The notes beneath the pieces are model-generated. The model saw nothing but the letters and a program-made list of their open reading frames with translations, made no database searches and was not told the origin of the DNA. Of a DNA stretch of 64,000 nt, positions 35,701 to 47,500 are shown one piece after another (the first letter of the stretch is position 1; each line of letters starts with the position of its first letter). Source of the stretch: Lingula anatina. Taxonomy: Eukaryota; Brachiopoda; Lingulata; Lingulida; Lingulidae. The stretch is from NCBI RefSeq assembly GCF_001039355.2, contig NW_019775752.1, forward strand, positions 1 to 64,000, given 5' to 3'. The translations under genes were made by a program, and so were the position numbers.

Positions 35701-38283
35701 TCATTTTTTTGCTCAGAGTTTAAGAAAGATCAAATTTCTAAAACAGTTAGTTTTTGTGTTGTAATTGAACTAGTATTGTTCTTATGGATTAGTTTTCTTG
35801 TACAAACAACTGCAAAAGCATATTGTTACCAGTAATGGGTGTATACTATTTATATATAAAAATTAACATTTTTTTACCTCAGAAGGTGACGTACCAGACA
35901 GCTTCTTTGAGGTGACAGAACATGATGTCAGAAGAATGATGAAAGATTTGCAGAAATCAGTGTGAGTTTATTGACTTGATGAAAAGAATTTATTTTATAA
36001 TATACTGTTAAGTACAAAAGTTAACAGTACTTTTCCAATTTTTTTTACTGTCTACATTGTTATCATTCTAGGCTTAACCTGGTCTTATTTGTTTTAAATT
36101 GCCAGATATGCATTTTAAAAAGTAATTAGAAATGAATGAATCTGATTTTTTTATCTATTTCACTTGAAGAAAAATACTCAAACCAACCATGAAAATCTTA
36201 CATGTGATAAACAGCCAATTTCTTTGTTAACTTAAATTTAGGAAAGACATGTCAGACCAGCCTTTGATGACTCAAAGTATGAGAAAGGCCGAGTTGGAAG
36301 AAAAATTCTCGAAATATGAAAGAGCTGTTGTTAGATTCCATTTTCCAGACAAGGTGGTCGTGCAAGCCTTGTTCAGACCACTGGAAACAGGTATGATATT
36401 CTGGTAATGTCATCACCTGGTGCTCAAAGGCACAAAATAGTGTAATTTTACTTTAATTATTATTTATGTAAACATTAAATTTGAAATGTGTTTGAATTCA
36501 TTTTATTTATCTTTGGTAGAATTTTGTGTCATTTGGTTTTAAGTTAATGATCATAATGTAATTGTGTTGTTACTTTCAGTGTTTGCCTTGACAAAATTTG
36601 TGAAGGAGCATCTTGATGATAGGACCATGTCTTTCTACCTTTGTAAGTCAGATTTGCCCTATTTACATTTTTGGGATGTCATAGTGAGTAATTTTGAATA
36701 GAATTAAGCAGGCTTTTGGACAAGTATATTGAATTGTAAGAAGGGGGAATAGATAATAGTGAATGAAGGCACTTCTTACAACTTACAAACTTAATTGGGA
36801 AAATCTGTTCTGTTCATGGGGTGGTTCATCATTTTATATATATATTCATATCTCTGATGTTAATTTATCTGTGCAGTGTTCATCTTATTAAAATGCTTAG
36901 TATTTTATTTTCAACACATCAGCCTTTTGTTACTAAGAAAGACCTTTTATCCTCTTAAGAACTGACTTGGTCCAATAGATAAAACTAAAATGTTTGATTT
37001 AATAATAACTATTTTTTTTTTATTTTAGATACTACACCACCAAAGACAGTTTTGAAAGACCCCAGCAATAACCTAATTGAGGCACGTGAAGCAAAATAAT
37101 TTAACTTCCAAATGTCATGTTTTACTCATCGACAATTTAAGTGGTAACTAGAAATTTATAGCTTCTACTTAGTATTTACAAAATATACATAGGTATGTAA
37201 CAAATTTTCATTGAACTGAATGGTTATTTTTGATATTTTCAGGCTGGATTAGTACCAGCATCTGTTGTTTATGTTGGCACAGAAAGTCAAAAAGGTAATA
37301 AATCTATTCTAAATACTTTGAAAATTTGACCTGCATAGAAAAATACTTTTCTCTTATCCAAGGTCAAGCAAATTATGTGTAAATTTTAATGAATTTTCAG
37401 TCAACTAAATTAAGCAGTCAAGTCAAAAGACATTTAATATGAAATTAATTCATGCTTTTTCTTTTGTAGAGAAATATTTATCTGCACAAGTAATGTGCAC
37501 CAAGTCCACTTTACTAGAAGCAGAAAAGACGGCAATGAACTGGTAAGTGTTTAGATAATCATCATTGGATTTTTATCAGGTCATAGCAAAGTATTGCTTC
37601 CAACCAGGTGAATAAAACCACTACTAGAAAGATACTTCGTACAATGTACATGTTCATACAGGTCTGCAAACTAGTGGGTACACCATTTTCTGTATCTGAC
37701 GGTAAAAAGATCTGGTGAAGATCAATTAGGTAACTGTCTGTTTCATTTCGTTTTCGTAATGGAAATGAAAAATATTTTTAAAAGAAACAATTGCCACGAC
37801 TTCAGTAAATGGTATAGAATGCATTGCATAACATGCACTGAACCATGCAATCTTTAATACTTACACTTACAACTGGAGTTCTTTTTTCTTTCAGGCATTA
37901 CAAACACACCATGTCACAACCTGGAGTTTCTGGTGCCAGCACATCTGGTGCAAGTGGTGGTGCCACAGCTGGTACAAGTGCTAGTGGTATTGGGGCCAGC
38001 GGAAACACAAGATCTGCTGCTCCTACTGGAAGTGGAAATACAGGGGAAAAGAAAACACCCAAATGGTTGAAAATTGGTAAGATTGTTAATTTTCTTCATC
38101 CTTTAGCAATCATTGCATAAATCATCATTTTGAGGCAAAGTTTTAAAGTCTGCATTCCTTGTTAGTTTGGGAATACAATGTATCATAAACAGACATAAAA
38201 AACTTGAAGAAAAAACTTTTTGTCTTGAATTTTTGTATCTTAATTGATCAAATCTTTTTCTGTCACCTACAGGAAAAAGTTGA
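31138..38283 (+). CDS. ASPSCR1: ASPSCR1/TUG, tether containing a UBX domain (18 exons, 640 aa)
   Basis: Eighteen phase-matched exons give 1,923 nt from ATG at 31138 (in-frame TAA upstream) to TGA at 38281-38283: 31138-31218, 31739-31797, 32107-32319, 32490-32571, 32719-32792, 33033-33507, 34067-34207, 34431-34477, 34715-34739, 35577-35640, 35883-35961, 36242-36390, 36580-36642, 37029-37081, 37243-37294, 37470-37542, 37895-38076, 38273-38283. The N-terminus MSASVQVLCPNGRRQNVKIT and the C-terminus KTPKWLKIGKS are diagnostic of the family. Order: ubiquitin-like domain, second ubiquitin-like region, disordered linker, UBX domain, Ser/Gly/Ala-rich C-terminus. The vertebrate protein retains GLUT4 vesicles and binds and remodels the p97/VCP ATPase. 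Whether the GLUT4 role applies here is unknown; the p97 role is likelier. Confidence 0.95.
33033..33507 (+). CDS. ASPSCR1: ASPSCR1 exon 6: charged helix and disordered linker
   Basis: 158 codons. It begins CLHRPIDSATLEQIRQRLEK, a basic/acidic helical stretch. It continues as a Ser/Thr/Glu/Gln-rich, probably unstructured linker with repeated SMDTQSAES-type phrases, and ends GVTMFRPGAGEFSADQQQ. The length and content of this linker vary most between animals. Confidence 0.9.
34838..35421. mobile_element. 584-bp terminal-inverted-repeat element in ASPSCR1 intron 9
   Basis: The left end caaacttaaagggataataa ctcttcg (34838-34864) is repeated in inverse orientation at 35394-35421, with one or two indels. 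A second, inner inverted repeat pairs 34917-34941 (tttccatagatttttagatc...) with 35106-35130. There is no transposase. The open frame at 35228-35437 has no recognisable product. A related fragment lies in the cadherin. Confidence 0.6.
35883..37542 (+). CDS. ASPSCR1: ASPSCR1 exons 11-16: UBX domain region
   Basis: DSFFEVTEHDVRRMMKDLQK precedes the UBX fold. The fold itself has KYERAVVRFHFPDKVVVQAL, FRPLETVFALTKFVKEHLDD and SFYLYTTPPKTVLKD. The loop that usually carries FPR/TPP in UBX proteins, and meets the p97 N-domain, is TPP here. Exon 14 ends LIE at 37081 and exon 15 starts AGLVPAS at 37243. The intron begins gcacgt, an apparent GC-AG intron. Confidence 0.9.
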
Positions 38284-38972
38284 GTGGACAGAATTTTCTA
38301 CATCATACAAGCCATGGTAGTTGTGACGAAAGTTGCGACAAGGAAATACAAAGCCGACGAATTTATGGACATTCAACACAGGAAATATTTTTGATAATAC
38401 ATCAAGTGCAACATTCGAAATAAAAAAGATGACTTTTTCTCTGGTCACATCACTGAAAGTTTTCTGACATTATGGATCTTCTTAAATTTATGAACTTCTG
38501 TCAGACTTCATTTGCAACACATGTTAAATTACACTGAATGAATGCTTGTGTTTAAAATATATTTAAGCAAGTGTATTAAAATATATTTAAGCAGCTGAAT
38601 ATTTTGTCACAATTTGTAAGAGATTTTTAGGATTGATCTAAACTACAAAGAGTTAATAAAAATTGAAAAGTCATTTTGTTTGTACAATGCAACATTGAAT
38701 TCTGCTATTCCTGTAGATCAACTGCAATTATATGTTAATAAATATTTATTCATAAAATCAATCTTGTATGTAATACAAATGAGAAAATGCTCATACAATA
38801 AATTATACTCAAAATTGTCTTTTGCCATAAAACAGATACACTTAATATTCAATGTTTTTTGTTGTTTTTTTTTTTTACATGAAATGAGGTCTGTCTACAT
38901 TCCTATTCATGCATAGTCTATGAAAAATTTAGTAAGTCCATGAGACCAGCCTCTGGACTTAAATATGTTAAG
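38284..38972. other. Convergent 3' region of ASPSCR1 and B3GNTL1
   Basis: 689 bp between two stop codons facing each other. It must hold both 3' UTRs. AATAAA on the plus strand occurs at 38655-38660 and 38737-38742. The minus-strand signal (TTTATT) is at 38745-38750. No other coding signal. Confidence 0.7.
38737..38750. terminator. Palindromic polyadenylation signal usable on both strands
   Basis: aataaatatttatt is its own inverse complement, so it presents AATAAA to ASPSCR1 (454 nt past its stop) and to B3GNTL1 (223 nt past its stop). Use is inferred. Confidence 0.5.
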
Positions 38973-41900
38973 TCAGTTGAAGTGAATATAATCCTTTCCT
39001 TCTGTCAACTGAAGTGATGCCAAGTTTTCCTCGAGTTGTCCTCCTGTCATGTCCTGGATTGAAAAAAAAGCAAAATTTAAATAGAAAATATTTTCACAAT
39101 GGAAGATGCCAGTGTTTGCATTTTGTTGTGACAATTTCTTCCCCCTCCCCTCCTCTACCCTCACTCTACAGGCTTAAGGCTCCTGAGAGAAAATGGACTG
39201 CACACAATTTGCAATTTCAAAGGAAACAAACATATCAATTGACATTTACAGAAATATAAATCAGTGACAACACATTTTTACAAAGCCATGTTGCACTTCT
39301 TACTATTATTATAAGAAGAAAAAAAAACATTTCCAGTATAAGAATATATGATAAGTTATCTTTTTTATCTTCCCATCCTACCTGCTTAACACATATAATA
39401 AAGGGTGGTTTTGCCCGAGTAAAATGAACTATTGGAATCTTTGGTTTTGGGATGCACTGAAAGTAAAGATAAATTAAATGTCAGCCCATTAAATGCCCAT
39501 ATAACATTACTTCAACAATATTAACATTTTGCTGGACAACATTACAGGATATTCTACCCAAAATTCACCCGACATACAGGTCCTCCACTACTCTCCCTGC
39601 CATTAGATTAAGCAAACGAAGCAAGTGGAGAGCAACGTTCTACTAATATAAACAGGGTGCCCAAAAGTAGGAATACTTATAATTTGACATGCAGCATAGC
39701 CCTTTTAAATCTAAATGAAACATTTGAATACATCTAATTATCTTTGCAATACCTTGGATTCTTCATAAGTGTAGACTCCTTTGTCAGTTTTCTTCTTATC
39801 AACATCACACAGCATTAGAACCTAGATGGTTAAGATACACAAAAATAAATAAATGGTAGTTCTTTCTACTTAAATCTAACAGTTGATGCAATGAGACTAA
39901 CTAACAACAGTGGCCTTTTTTTTTCTTTAAAATGCAAACTTAAATATATTTACAAAAAACTATCTACACAAATGATTTACATCATTTAATGGTGGTCAAT
40001 CCATTCTGCTTTAATTTGGACACTTGAAAGGAAGTTGTTTACCTTATTTTGGTTGTGTGGCTGTAAAGACCTGTAGAGTTTCCGGCCTTGTTTTCCTGCA
40101 TTCCAGATAGTAAAGGCAGACCACTTAGATAATACTTGATCCTCCAAGGCAGACACTCTCAAGTTCCATATGGTCTCCCTGGAAAATAACAGAAACACAT
40201 CTTCCTATTGCAGCTGCTCAGAGATAACTGTGTACAGGACCAAAAAAAAATGGAAAATTGTATTATCAAGACACAAAACGTTCAAGACTGGCTTATTGGT
40301 AAGGAAGCAATTAATTAATCTTAAATATCACACTTGAAAACTGAGACACAGGGATGAGATTTTTCAGACTATCAGCAAATTTCCAATTTTTTGAGAGCAA
40401 AAAATATCACTGGCTTAGGCAGTCCCCTGGACCCCATGCCATGTTTTTTGACTTTTTCACTAAATGACAGTCTCATCCCTGAGGACATACAATTACAAAT
40501 CTTTAAAAAAAACCCTGATATTTCCAAGCTTACTCTAGCACTGAGAAAGTGGTAGCCTCTGGGTGATATCTGTACATCAGTAGACACTGGTCAACACGAT
40601 ACAGCCCAAGATTCATTTCAAGTAGGCGATAAAAGAAGATGAGGTCTTCTGGAGTACCCTTAATTAATCAGAAAAATACTCATACAGTATTTCAGCAAAG
40701 AGAATAACCAATCTACTATTGACTGTGCTTTAATAACTCAATCTATGCTTACTTCTCTATATCATAGAAACGGATGGTTCATTCTATTGGAGACACTTTC
40801 CAATTAGCATGGTAATCAAATCATTTCTTACTGAAAAAATCTACACATTAAGAGAAACTGGTATCAAATTCGTTAATGACCTTTCCTGCTTCACTGAACT
40901 CTCCGATCTCTTCAAACATTGCTCTTGAACAGAACCATGTGGGCATGATGACTGTGGGTCCATGGGAGGTATATGCCTAAGGAGATATAATCTAACATTG
41001 TTTTCAATTGTTAAGTAAGTTTTTTACAAAAAAAAACATTTATATGTAACCATCAAAATATATGACTGACATCTTTAATTAGATGTAAATATATACAGAT
41101 TCCAATCCAACGTGCAGAAAGTAAGATATTAGAAGTGTGTACTTCTGTCAGTAACATTTATTTTCTTCTGAAAAAAGAAAAATTAAACAAAGAAAATCAG
41201 GTGAAATTTGTTAGGCAGTATACCTGGTGGAACAGCTGATCTTGAGAAAGAGAGTTGGCCCAATTTGTGTACCTTGAAGTGGAATTTGCTGGTTCTCTGT
41301 AAAATTGGCATCCAATTAACTGAATAAAAAAAAAGGAAGAAACATAAACATTACATACAAATATATTTTCAGATATAAAAGAAAATAGAACTCAGGTTCA
41401 AACAACATATGAACTGCTATCTATCAAATGTGTAATGCTTATTATTATGTGATCAACAAACGTGTACAATGACATTTTAAGCAACTTACAGATTTTGGAT
41501 GAGCTAATGCTGCTTTGTATTGCTGCTGAACTCTATCCTTGAGCATTACATCATCCTACAATAAAGAAATCACTCAAATTATACCAAAACGTACATAATT
41601 ATTCATGTTTGATTGTTCTGTAAGGGATGTCTCTAATGCATGTGTCAATATTCAAATCTAAGTAGTCTTAAATCAGCTGAAATTATGACTTAAAAATTGT
41701 GGTTTCTTAAATACTATCAATATTAATTCAATATAATATACATACTGCATCAAAGAAGCAAAGATATGTCCCTGCACTTTGTTTCACAGCGTGATTCTTG
41801 GCGGCTCCAACTAAAATTAACAACAACACACCTATCACAATGCAACAGATCACAACCAATTAGGCAGTCCAGGCCACATCTAACACAATCAAGTAAACTG

Positions 41901-42897
41901 CTCCCAGTCAAGGAACCCCTCCTTCAAAAGGTAAAGATCACACAGACTAGTGTGCCAAATATATGACCGATAAGATTTATATCTGTATGTACCCAGGGGC
42001 CTTGAAATCAGTAATTTTTATCTAAATAACCTGATAATCATTAAGTATATTAGCATGACTTGATATGGTCAGCTACTGTATCAAAACATTCATTCATGAG
42101 ACTGATATATTAGCTAATAATTAATAATACAACCTCCTTTGGGTTGTGTTTCACTGTGTCCCCCAAGGATTACTTTGATGCCTTTGGCCTCCAGCCTGCT
42201 TCTCCATTGAGATAACACTTCATAACTCCTGTCCTGAAATGTTACCAATAACTTTAAGCTGACACTTTAATTAATTCTCAGTCTCACTAATCCAGATTTT
42301 ATCATTTCATAAGAAGGCACCTGTTTTAACATACCTCTTTGGACCCCACAAAGATGATGGGCCTGGACTCATTCTAGTATATTTAAATTCAATAAATAAA
42401 CAAATTAATAATGAGGAAATTGCAATGGGTCATTAACAATTTTTCTTTAGCTTGGAAAATATTTGAAAATTTTTGTATGCTAACATGGGTTTTGAGTGAA
42501 GACAACAATATACAAAGCTTTTTTAATATTTCAAAAAAAAATATCAGACACCATTTTGAAAAGAAAAAACATTAAGCCACTGACTGCTTTACAAGTAACT
42601 GTCACGCATAAACTTTTAATTAAACCTTCAGACCCAAACCTTTCAAATGCAAACTACAAATTATTCTACATACAGTGCTTCCATCATTAAAAACTGACAG
42701 CTCCAAGGTTCCTTCAAAGTTCTGGTCTATTATGGAATGCAGGGACTCATTTAACCACTTTTCTGCATTGTAAACTGGTAGTATAATGGACTGAAAGGAG
42801 AATGATTTTCAAATTACATATTTTCTTTCTAACTTAACTTAATTTTTGACTAAGAATAAGATTCAAATCGAAAGATTTTACTCACCAACAGTGACAT
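38973..42897 (-). CDS. B3GNTL1: B3GNTL1-type family 2 glycosyltransferase (12 exons, about 345 aa)
   Basis: Exons in transcript order: 42897-42886, 42790-42674, 42233-42134, 41810-41746, 41555-41490, 41319-41224, 40976-40881, 40658-40534, 40178-40043, 39821-39753, 39456-39382, 39053-38973. The sum is 1,038 nt in frame. It has a GT-A fold of GT2 type: [35 protein letters not shown] (nucleotide-binding Asp), [12 protein letters not shown] (DxD-like metal site) and [11 protein letters not shown]. Family signatures are [34 protein letters not shown] and the C-terminus EGKDYIHFN. No signal peptide or membrane anchor, unlike Golgi enzymes, and the same is true of the human protein as I remember it (361 aa). 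The donor and acceptor sugars are not known to me. The first exon is tiny and is the least certain part. Confidence 0.93.
42886..42897 (-). CDS. B3GNTL1: Proposed start exon of B3GNTL1 (MSLL)
   Basis: ATGTCACTGTTG just before a good donor GTGAGT (42885-42880) joins in phase 0 to [11 protein letters not shown]. This gives a start four residues before the core strand, as expected for the family. No upstream alternative is convincing. An ATG at 43924 (MAAPMWVLHEH) meets a stop after 11 codons. Confidence 0.45.
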
Positions 42898-44516
42898 GCA
42901 CAATTCCAACTGTAAATAGTATCATATATATCTGTTTGGATTCTAAAAGGACATAGTTATGAATTGTTTGTATGTTTTTACAGGTTTGCCTTCAATGTTT
43001 GGCAATCTTGTCAATAAACATTCAAACATCACATGTAGAGTGGAATCACAATCTGATTGCAACTGATGAAACCACTATCAAACATTCCTTTGGAAACTTT
43101 GCTTGCCAAAGATCCCCATTAAACAAAGTAAACATACAAGTCTGGGCTTGAAACTGAAATGTTACTTGTGTGCTATATATCCTAACACCATGAGGAAGTT
43201 GCACTTTCCAAGGCTGAATTTACACAGATAAGTTATGGCTGTAACTTGTGCATGGAGGTGATGAGTGAATCTGGTAAGTTAAAAAGATCTTGATCTACAT
43301 GTGCTTGTCTCTACTTGGAGGTTGCTGATGGCCTTTTGACAACCACGTTTCACCTTTGTTGTGTGGTTTATAAACAAAATTTGGTCCAGGTATTCTGGAC
43401 TCTGTTCACACTGAACACTCAAATTTACCTAGGAAAAACATTTCTACGTTAAGCAGTGTTTAAATGGGGTGCACTGCACCAATACAGCTAATCGTATTAA
43501 TCCTCTGTATATTTACGTTGAAAGGAGTGCCAGACCACTGGTAACCAGCACACACTAGTAATTAGGTATCGAACGAAATCAATGATTCAGTGTTCGGTTC
43601 CTTAATGACCGTATTAATCGAACTTAAAATATATTGTAAACGCGAGCAAATTTTGAACATACACATGTAGTGTACAATCACTGCAATAAATTCAATTAAG
43701 GTAACTGGTTCTAAGACTAAGACAGCGAAGTCATTTAAAAAATGGTTGCGTGCTTGCTCATATTTCTATGCCGTGTGCAGTGAAGATAAATGATCGGATG
43801 GATATTCATGTTCCCCGTGACACTATCTGCAGATCTTCACTAATTATCAACACGTACCACGTCCACCATGGGCACAAGTCTCAAAAGGATTTAGTGCTCG
43901 TGAAGAACCCACATGGGCGCAGCCATATTTAGGTCAACTAAAGTGTGGAACAGTCTAAAGTAAAAGGTCATCTGGGGGAGAAGGTAAACATACCGAGAAC
44001 AATTAAATATCAATTAAGCATCAGTTGATTTCATGTTGTGTAATAAACAACAAATTCCTTGATATTTGATAGTATTTACCTCAAAGAAAGTTATAATATC
44101 ATATTTTTGAAGAAGTATTTAACAAGCAACAGATTTGCCACAAGCCTACAACCCCTGCAAATACTCATAGACCAATCTCTATTTACAAGCATGCAAAAGT
44201 TTGGCGCGTGTTGCAGGTCCTTATCGCGATGCCTTACGGGTGAGCGGGCGTATTCATATGGTGATTAGTGGATGAATGCGCCGACCAGATTCTTTAACGA
44301 CCCTGACGCAGGACAGGCTAGGGAATTACTTTGCGTGTATTTGGCAATATGGACGCACACGTATGACAGAATGGGAGTCACTGTCCAGGAACTGTGTTTT
44401 TTTCGCGTATTGTGACGCATGTTGTCAGTTTCACTACTATTTACATCGACCGAGCTGCTGTTGACGTGTATTTTACATTGTGTTCCAAAAAATATGTCTA
44501 ACTTAACACATCCACT
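42898..44516. other. Divergent intergenic region between B3GNTL1 and the meteorin-like gene
   Basis: 1.6 kb between two start codons that point away from each other, so a shared or paired promoter region is expected. The part from about 43900 to 44470 is richer in CG dinucleotides (ttggcgcgtg, gggtgagcgggcg, ttcgcgtattgtgacgc) than its surroundings. No TATA motif could be placed with confidence. Short open frames here lack any family signature. Confidence 0.5.
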
Positions 44517-47500
44517 ATGAAGGTTTACTGGTGTGTTGTAGACTTGGCCGTAGAGGCCGTACTACTGTTTCTTTTGACTTTGACTACCAAGTCGACGGGA
44601 CAAGTTTCTCATAAAGGACTATGTGATCATACCATCACGTAAGTACTCGTTTTAAGGAAATGCATTGCCTACTGATTAAATTAAGTTTAATCAGGATTGA
44701 GAGTGCCTGTTGGTTAAAACATAAATCATTTTTCATTAAGAAGTAATTGTAACATGAAAATATGTATTCATGTTAAATCCAACAAATTTTAACTAAGTTT
44801 GAGGTAAAAAAAATGTAATGTAAGAAATATGTGTAAAATAGTGATATTAGGTAACAACCCATGCAGAACAGATTCTTCATAAAAAAAGGGATTACGAATA
44901 CGTGTAAGTAAGTCAAAGAAAAGTTTTCCATATTTTTCATCAATTTTCTAACTGGATACATAAGCTAAATACTGTAATCATTGCGTGTACTGATGAAAAT
45001 CCAGCTTAACCTCTCATTTCTAAGTACGGGTTTGAATAGCCATTGACTGAAAGTGAATGCTTCTTATGTAATTCACCTGATGAATACATCAACCCTGCCA
45101 CTATGAATGCTAGTCTACTGTTCAAAATACTTGGTGCACACATAGTGAATACACACATACAAGGGAAATGTCATGTAAACTGTTCTGTTTTGGTTGTGAT
45201 GCGTCCTCAAGACTAGACATGATGTAAGCAGTAATGATTTCCATTACCTGCCTTTGTGTACAATAACTGAGTTGTTCAAATGGCAGACACCTGTGTACAA
45301 CAAACCACTTGTTGAGAAATATTGAGAATGTGGGATTGTGAAAGCCCTGCCCTGTCTATCACAGTTGGATGTGTTTTGTGGTTTCCTATCTTGAATATTG
45401 ATTTTCCGTATTGCCTTTCTACTCCCCCTAAAATTGATCTTGTGTTAAGGAATGTCATTGAAGATGATATTTTAAGAAATAGAATAGCAAGGAAAATTGA
45501 GCCTAATGTAGGGTTTAGGTTGAACGCCATTACATTTAGCCAACAAAATGAGCCATCACTCTTTTTTTATGGGTTCAGGATTTAAAGGTCCAATGCTGAA
45601 CAAATACGATCAAGTGGCCCTCATGTTTTCACCATGGTGTCCCCATTTACCTCTCTCTTCAGTGGGTTTAGTTGACATTCAATATATTTATCTTAGCCAG
45701 GTCTCCGGCAAATATTCGGTCCCATGGTATGTCATATCTGTTCTTATGAAAGGAGAAGGGCTGGTGATAAAGCAAAGATAGCATTAGGCTCATGTCACCT
45801 GTAAGGTGGCATGTCTGTACTTACAGATATACTATCACACCATTGGCTCCACTCTGTGGGCTTGATAACAAAATGTCTAGTGTTAATGTCTGGAATTAAG
45901 GTGCTAATTGAGATTTTTAGATCTAATTTTTTAATGGTTCGTTCAGCAGATTTAATGGATGGCCTATGGAGTTGTGCGAATTCCACTCTTAATCCAGTGG
46001 TGAATGACTATATCTGTTACCACAGAAAAAAGGGATAAAAACACCTGTAGAATAAGCACACAAAATGTTTCTTTATTTGCAGGTCAAGTCTGAGTTAAAA
46101 TGCACCAAGTAATATTTATTCAGCAGTCTAAATAGTGCCAAACTTATTGATCGTTGGGATCAAGATGAAGTAAATGAGCACTTCATGGTTAAAACACACA
46201 TGAGACAGTTTCTAGAAGTTTACCCAAACCCACTGACCAAATAACAACTTATAATGTTGTATGACTAGTGCCATAATTTGATAGGGAATAGAAATTACTT
46301 CTGAATATAGGCATTGCATAATTTCAGATTTATCAACTTAAGGTGTAGGCTTTGTTATTTCTCTGTGTAAAAGCATTCTGTGAAGTATTAATGTGCATTC
46401 TTGTACATGAATTGAACTTTAGGCTTAGGGAGACTCAGTGAGGTGCAAAATTGGAAGAAGTATCATTTGTATGGAAGGATAATGCAATCTGTATATATGT
46501 GTTAGTTTTCAAGGCCCAGAGGCCAGCTTAGGATTTACCAGCCTCTGTAAGAACCCCTCCTTGTTTTGTCAACCACATATTATTCCCCAAGAGTTGCCTA
46601 CTGTGCACAAATTGTTTTTTCTACAGTGCATGCTTTAACAAAATGCATATTGATAGAATATATTATGATCAATGACAAATCTCTGAAATAAAAGTTTTGA
46701 GCTTTGTAGTTTTTTAACAAAATAAATTTTTGTCATATTTCCTTTACATGTAGGATTATGTACAGTTAGTGATTATACGCAGAAACATTGATGGGTGTAT
46801 AATCATTACCTGAAGTAAGGCTTAGAGATAAACCCAGACATCAAGCACAGGTGCAATTAACACTGCATACAAAGACTTCAAAGATAACAAATTAAGCATC
46901 AGTGAGAATTCCATTAAGAAAACATGCAACAATGCTCAGTTTGTTCAGCTTGTGAACAATAATCAGCTTATTCCAGTGTCTTGTAAATTCAATGTCTGAT
47001 GTTCTTTATTTGTAAGGAGCAGTAATTTTGTTTAAACAACTGATCAAACAAACAGCCTTACCTGGAAGCATGGCACCACTACCTTAGCTTTCTGTAAGAG
47101 GAACGTCCACAGTGGTAAAATAAACCCTTGATTTTATCCGCTGCATTTGACTCCAAGATTGGACATTTAATCTTTTTTCTTTGGATCAGCAGCATTTAAA
47201 GCATTTTGTTCATTTTCTGCCTAATAGTTTTTCCATTTAAATATCTCATTTCTTGTTGAAAGAATTTATTGTAGAATATAAGTCAGAATTCACATTTGGA
47301 ATATTTTTTGGTGGAATATGAGACAAAAAGAAAATATTTGAAATAATTTTCAAAGTTAATTATATTTTTACATGCAATCGAATTGATTTATTTTATCTTT
47401 CTTATTGGGAATTTTATATGGTGAAAAATTAAGTTAATTCATCAGGTTTTAATAAAAAGGGCATATAGCAGCAGTGTCCATCAATTTCAAAAATGAATAA

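Noticed and set aside
43540-43625. Possible tRNA-like segment with 'ggtatcgaacg' and 'gttcggttcc'
   Set aside because: No cloverleaf with acceptor stem and anticodon arm could be built.
45322-46038. Overlapping open frames in the meteorin-like intron 1
   Set aside because: No recognisable family, no codon bias and frames open on both strands.
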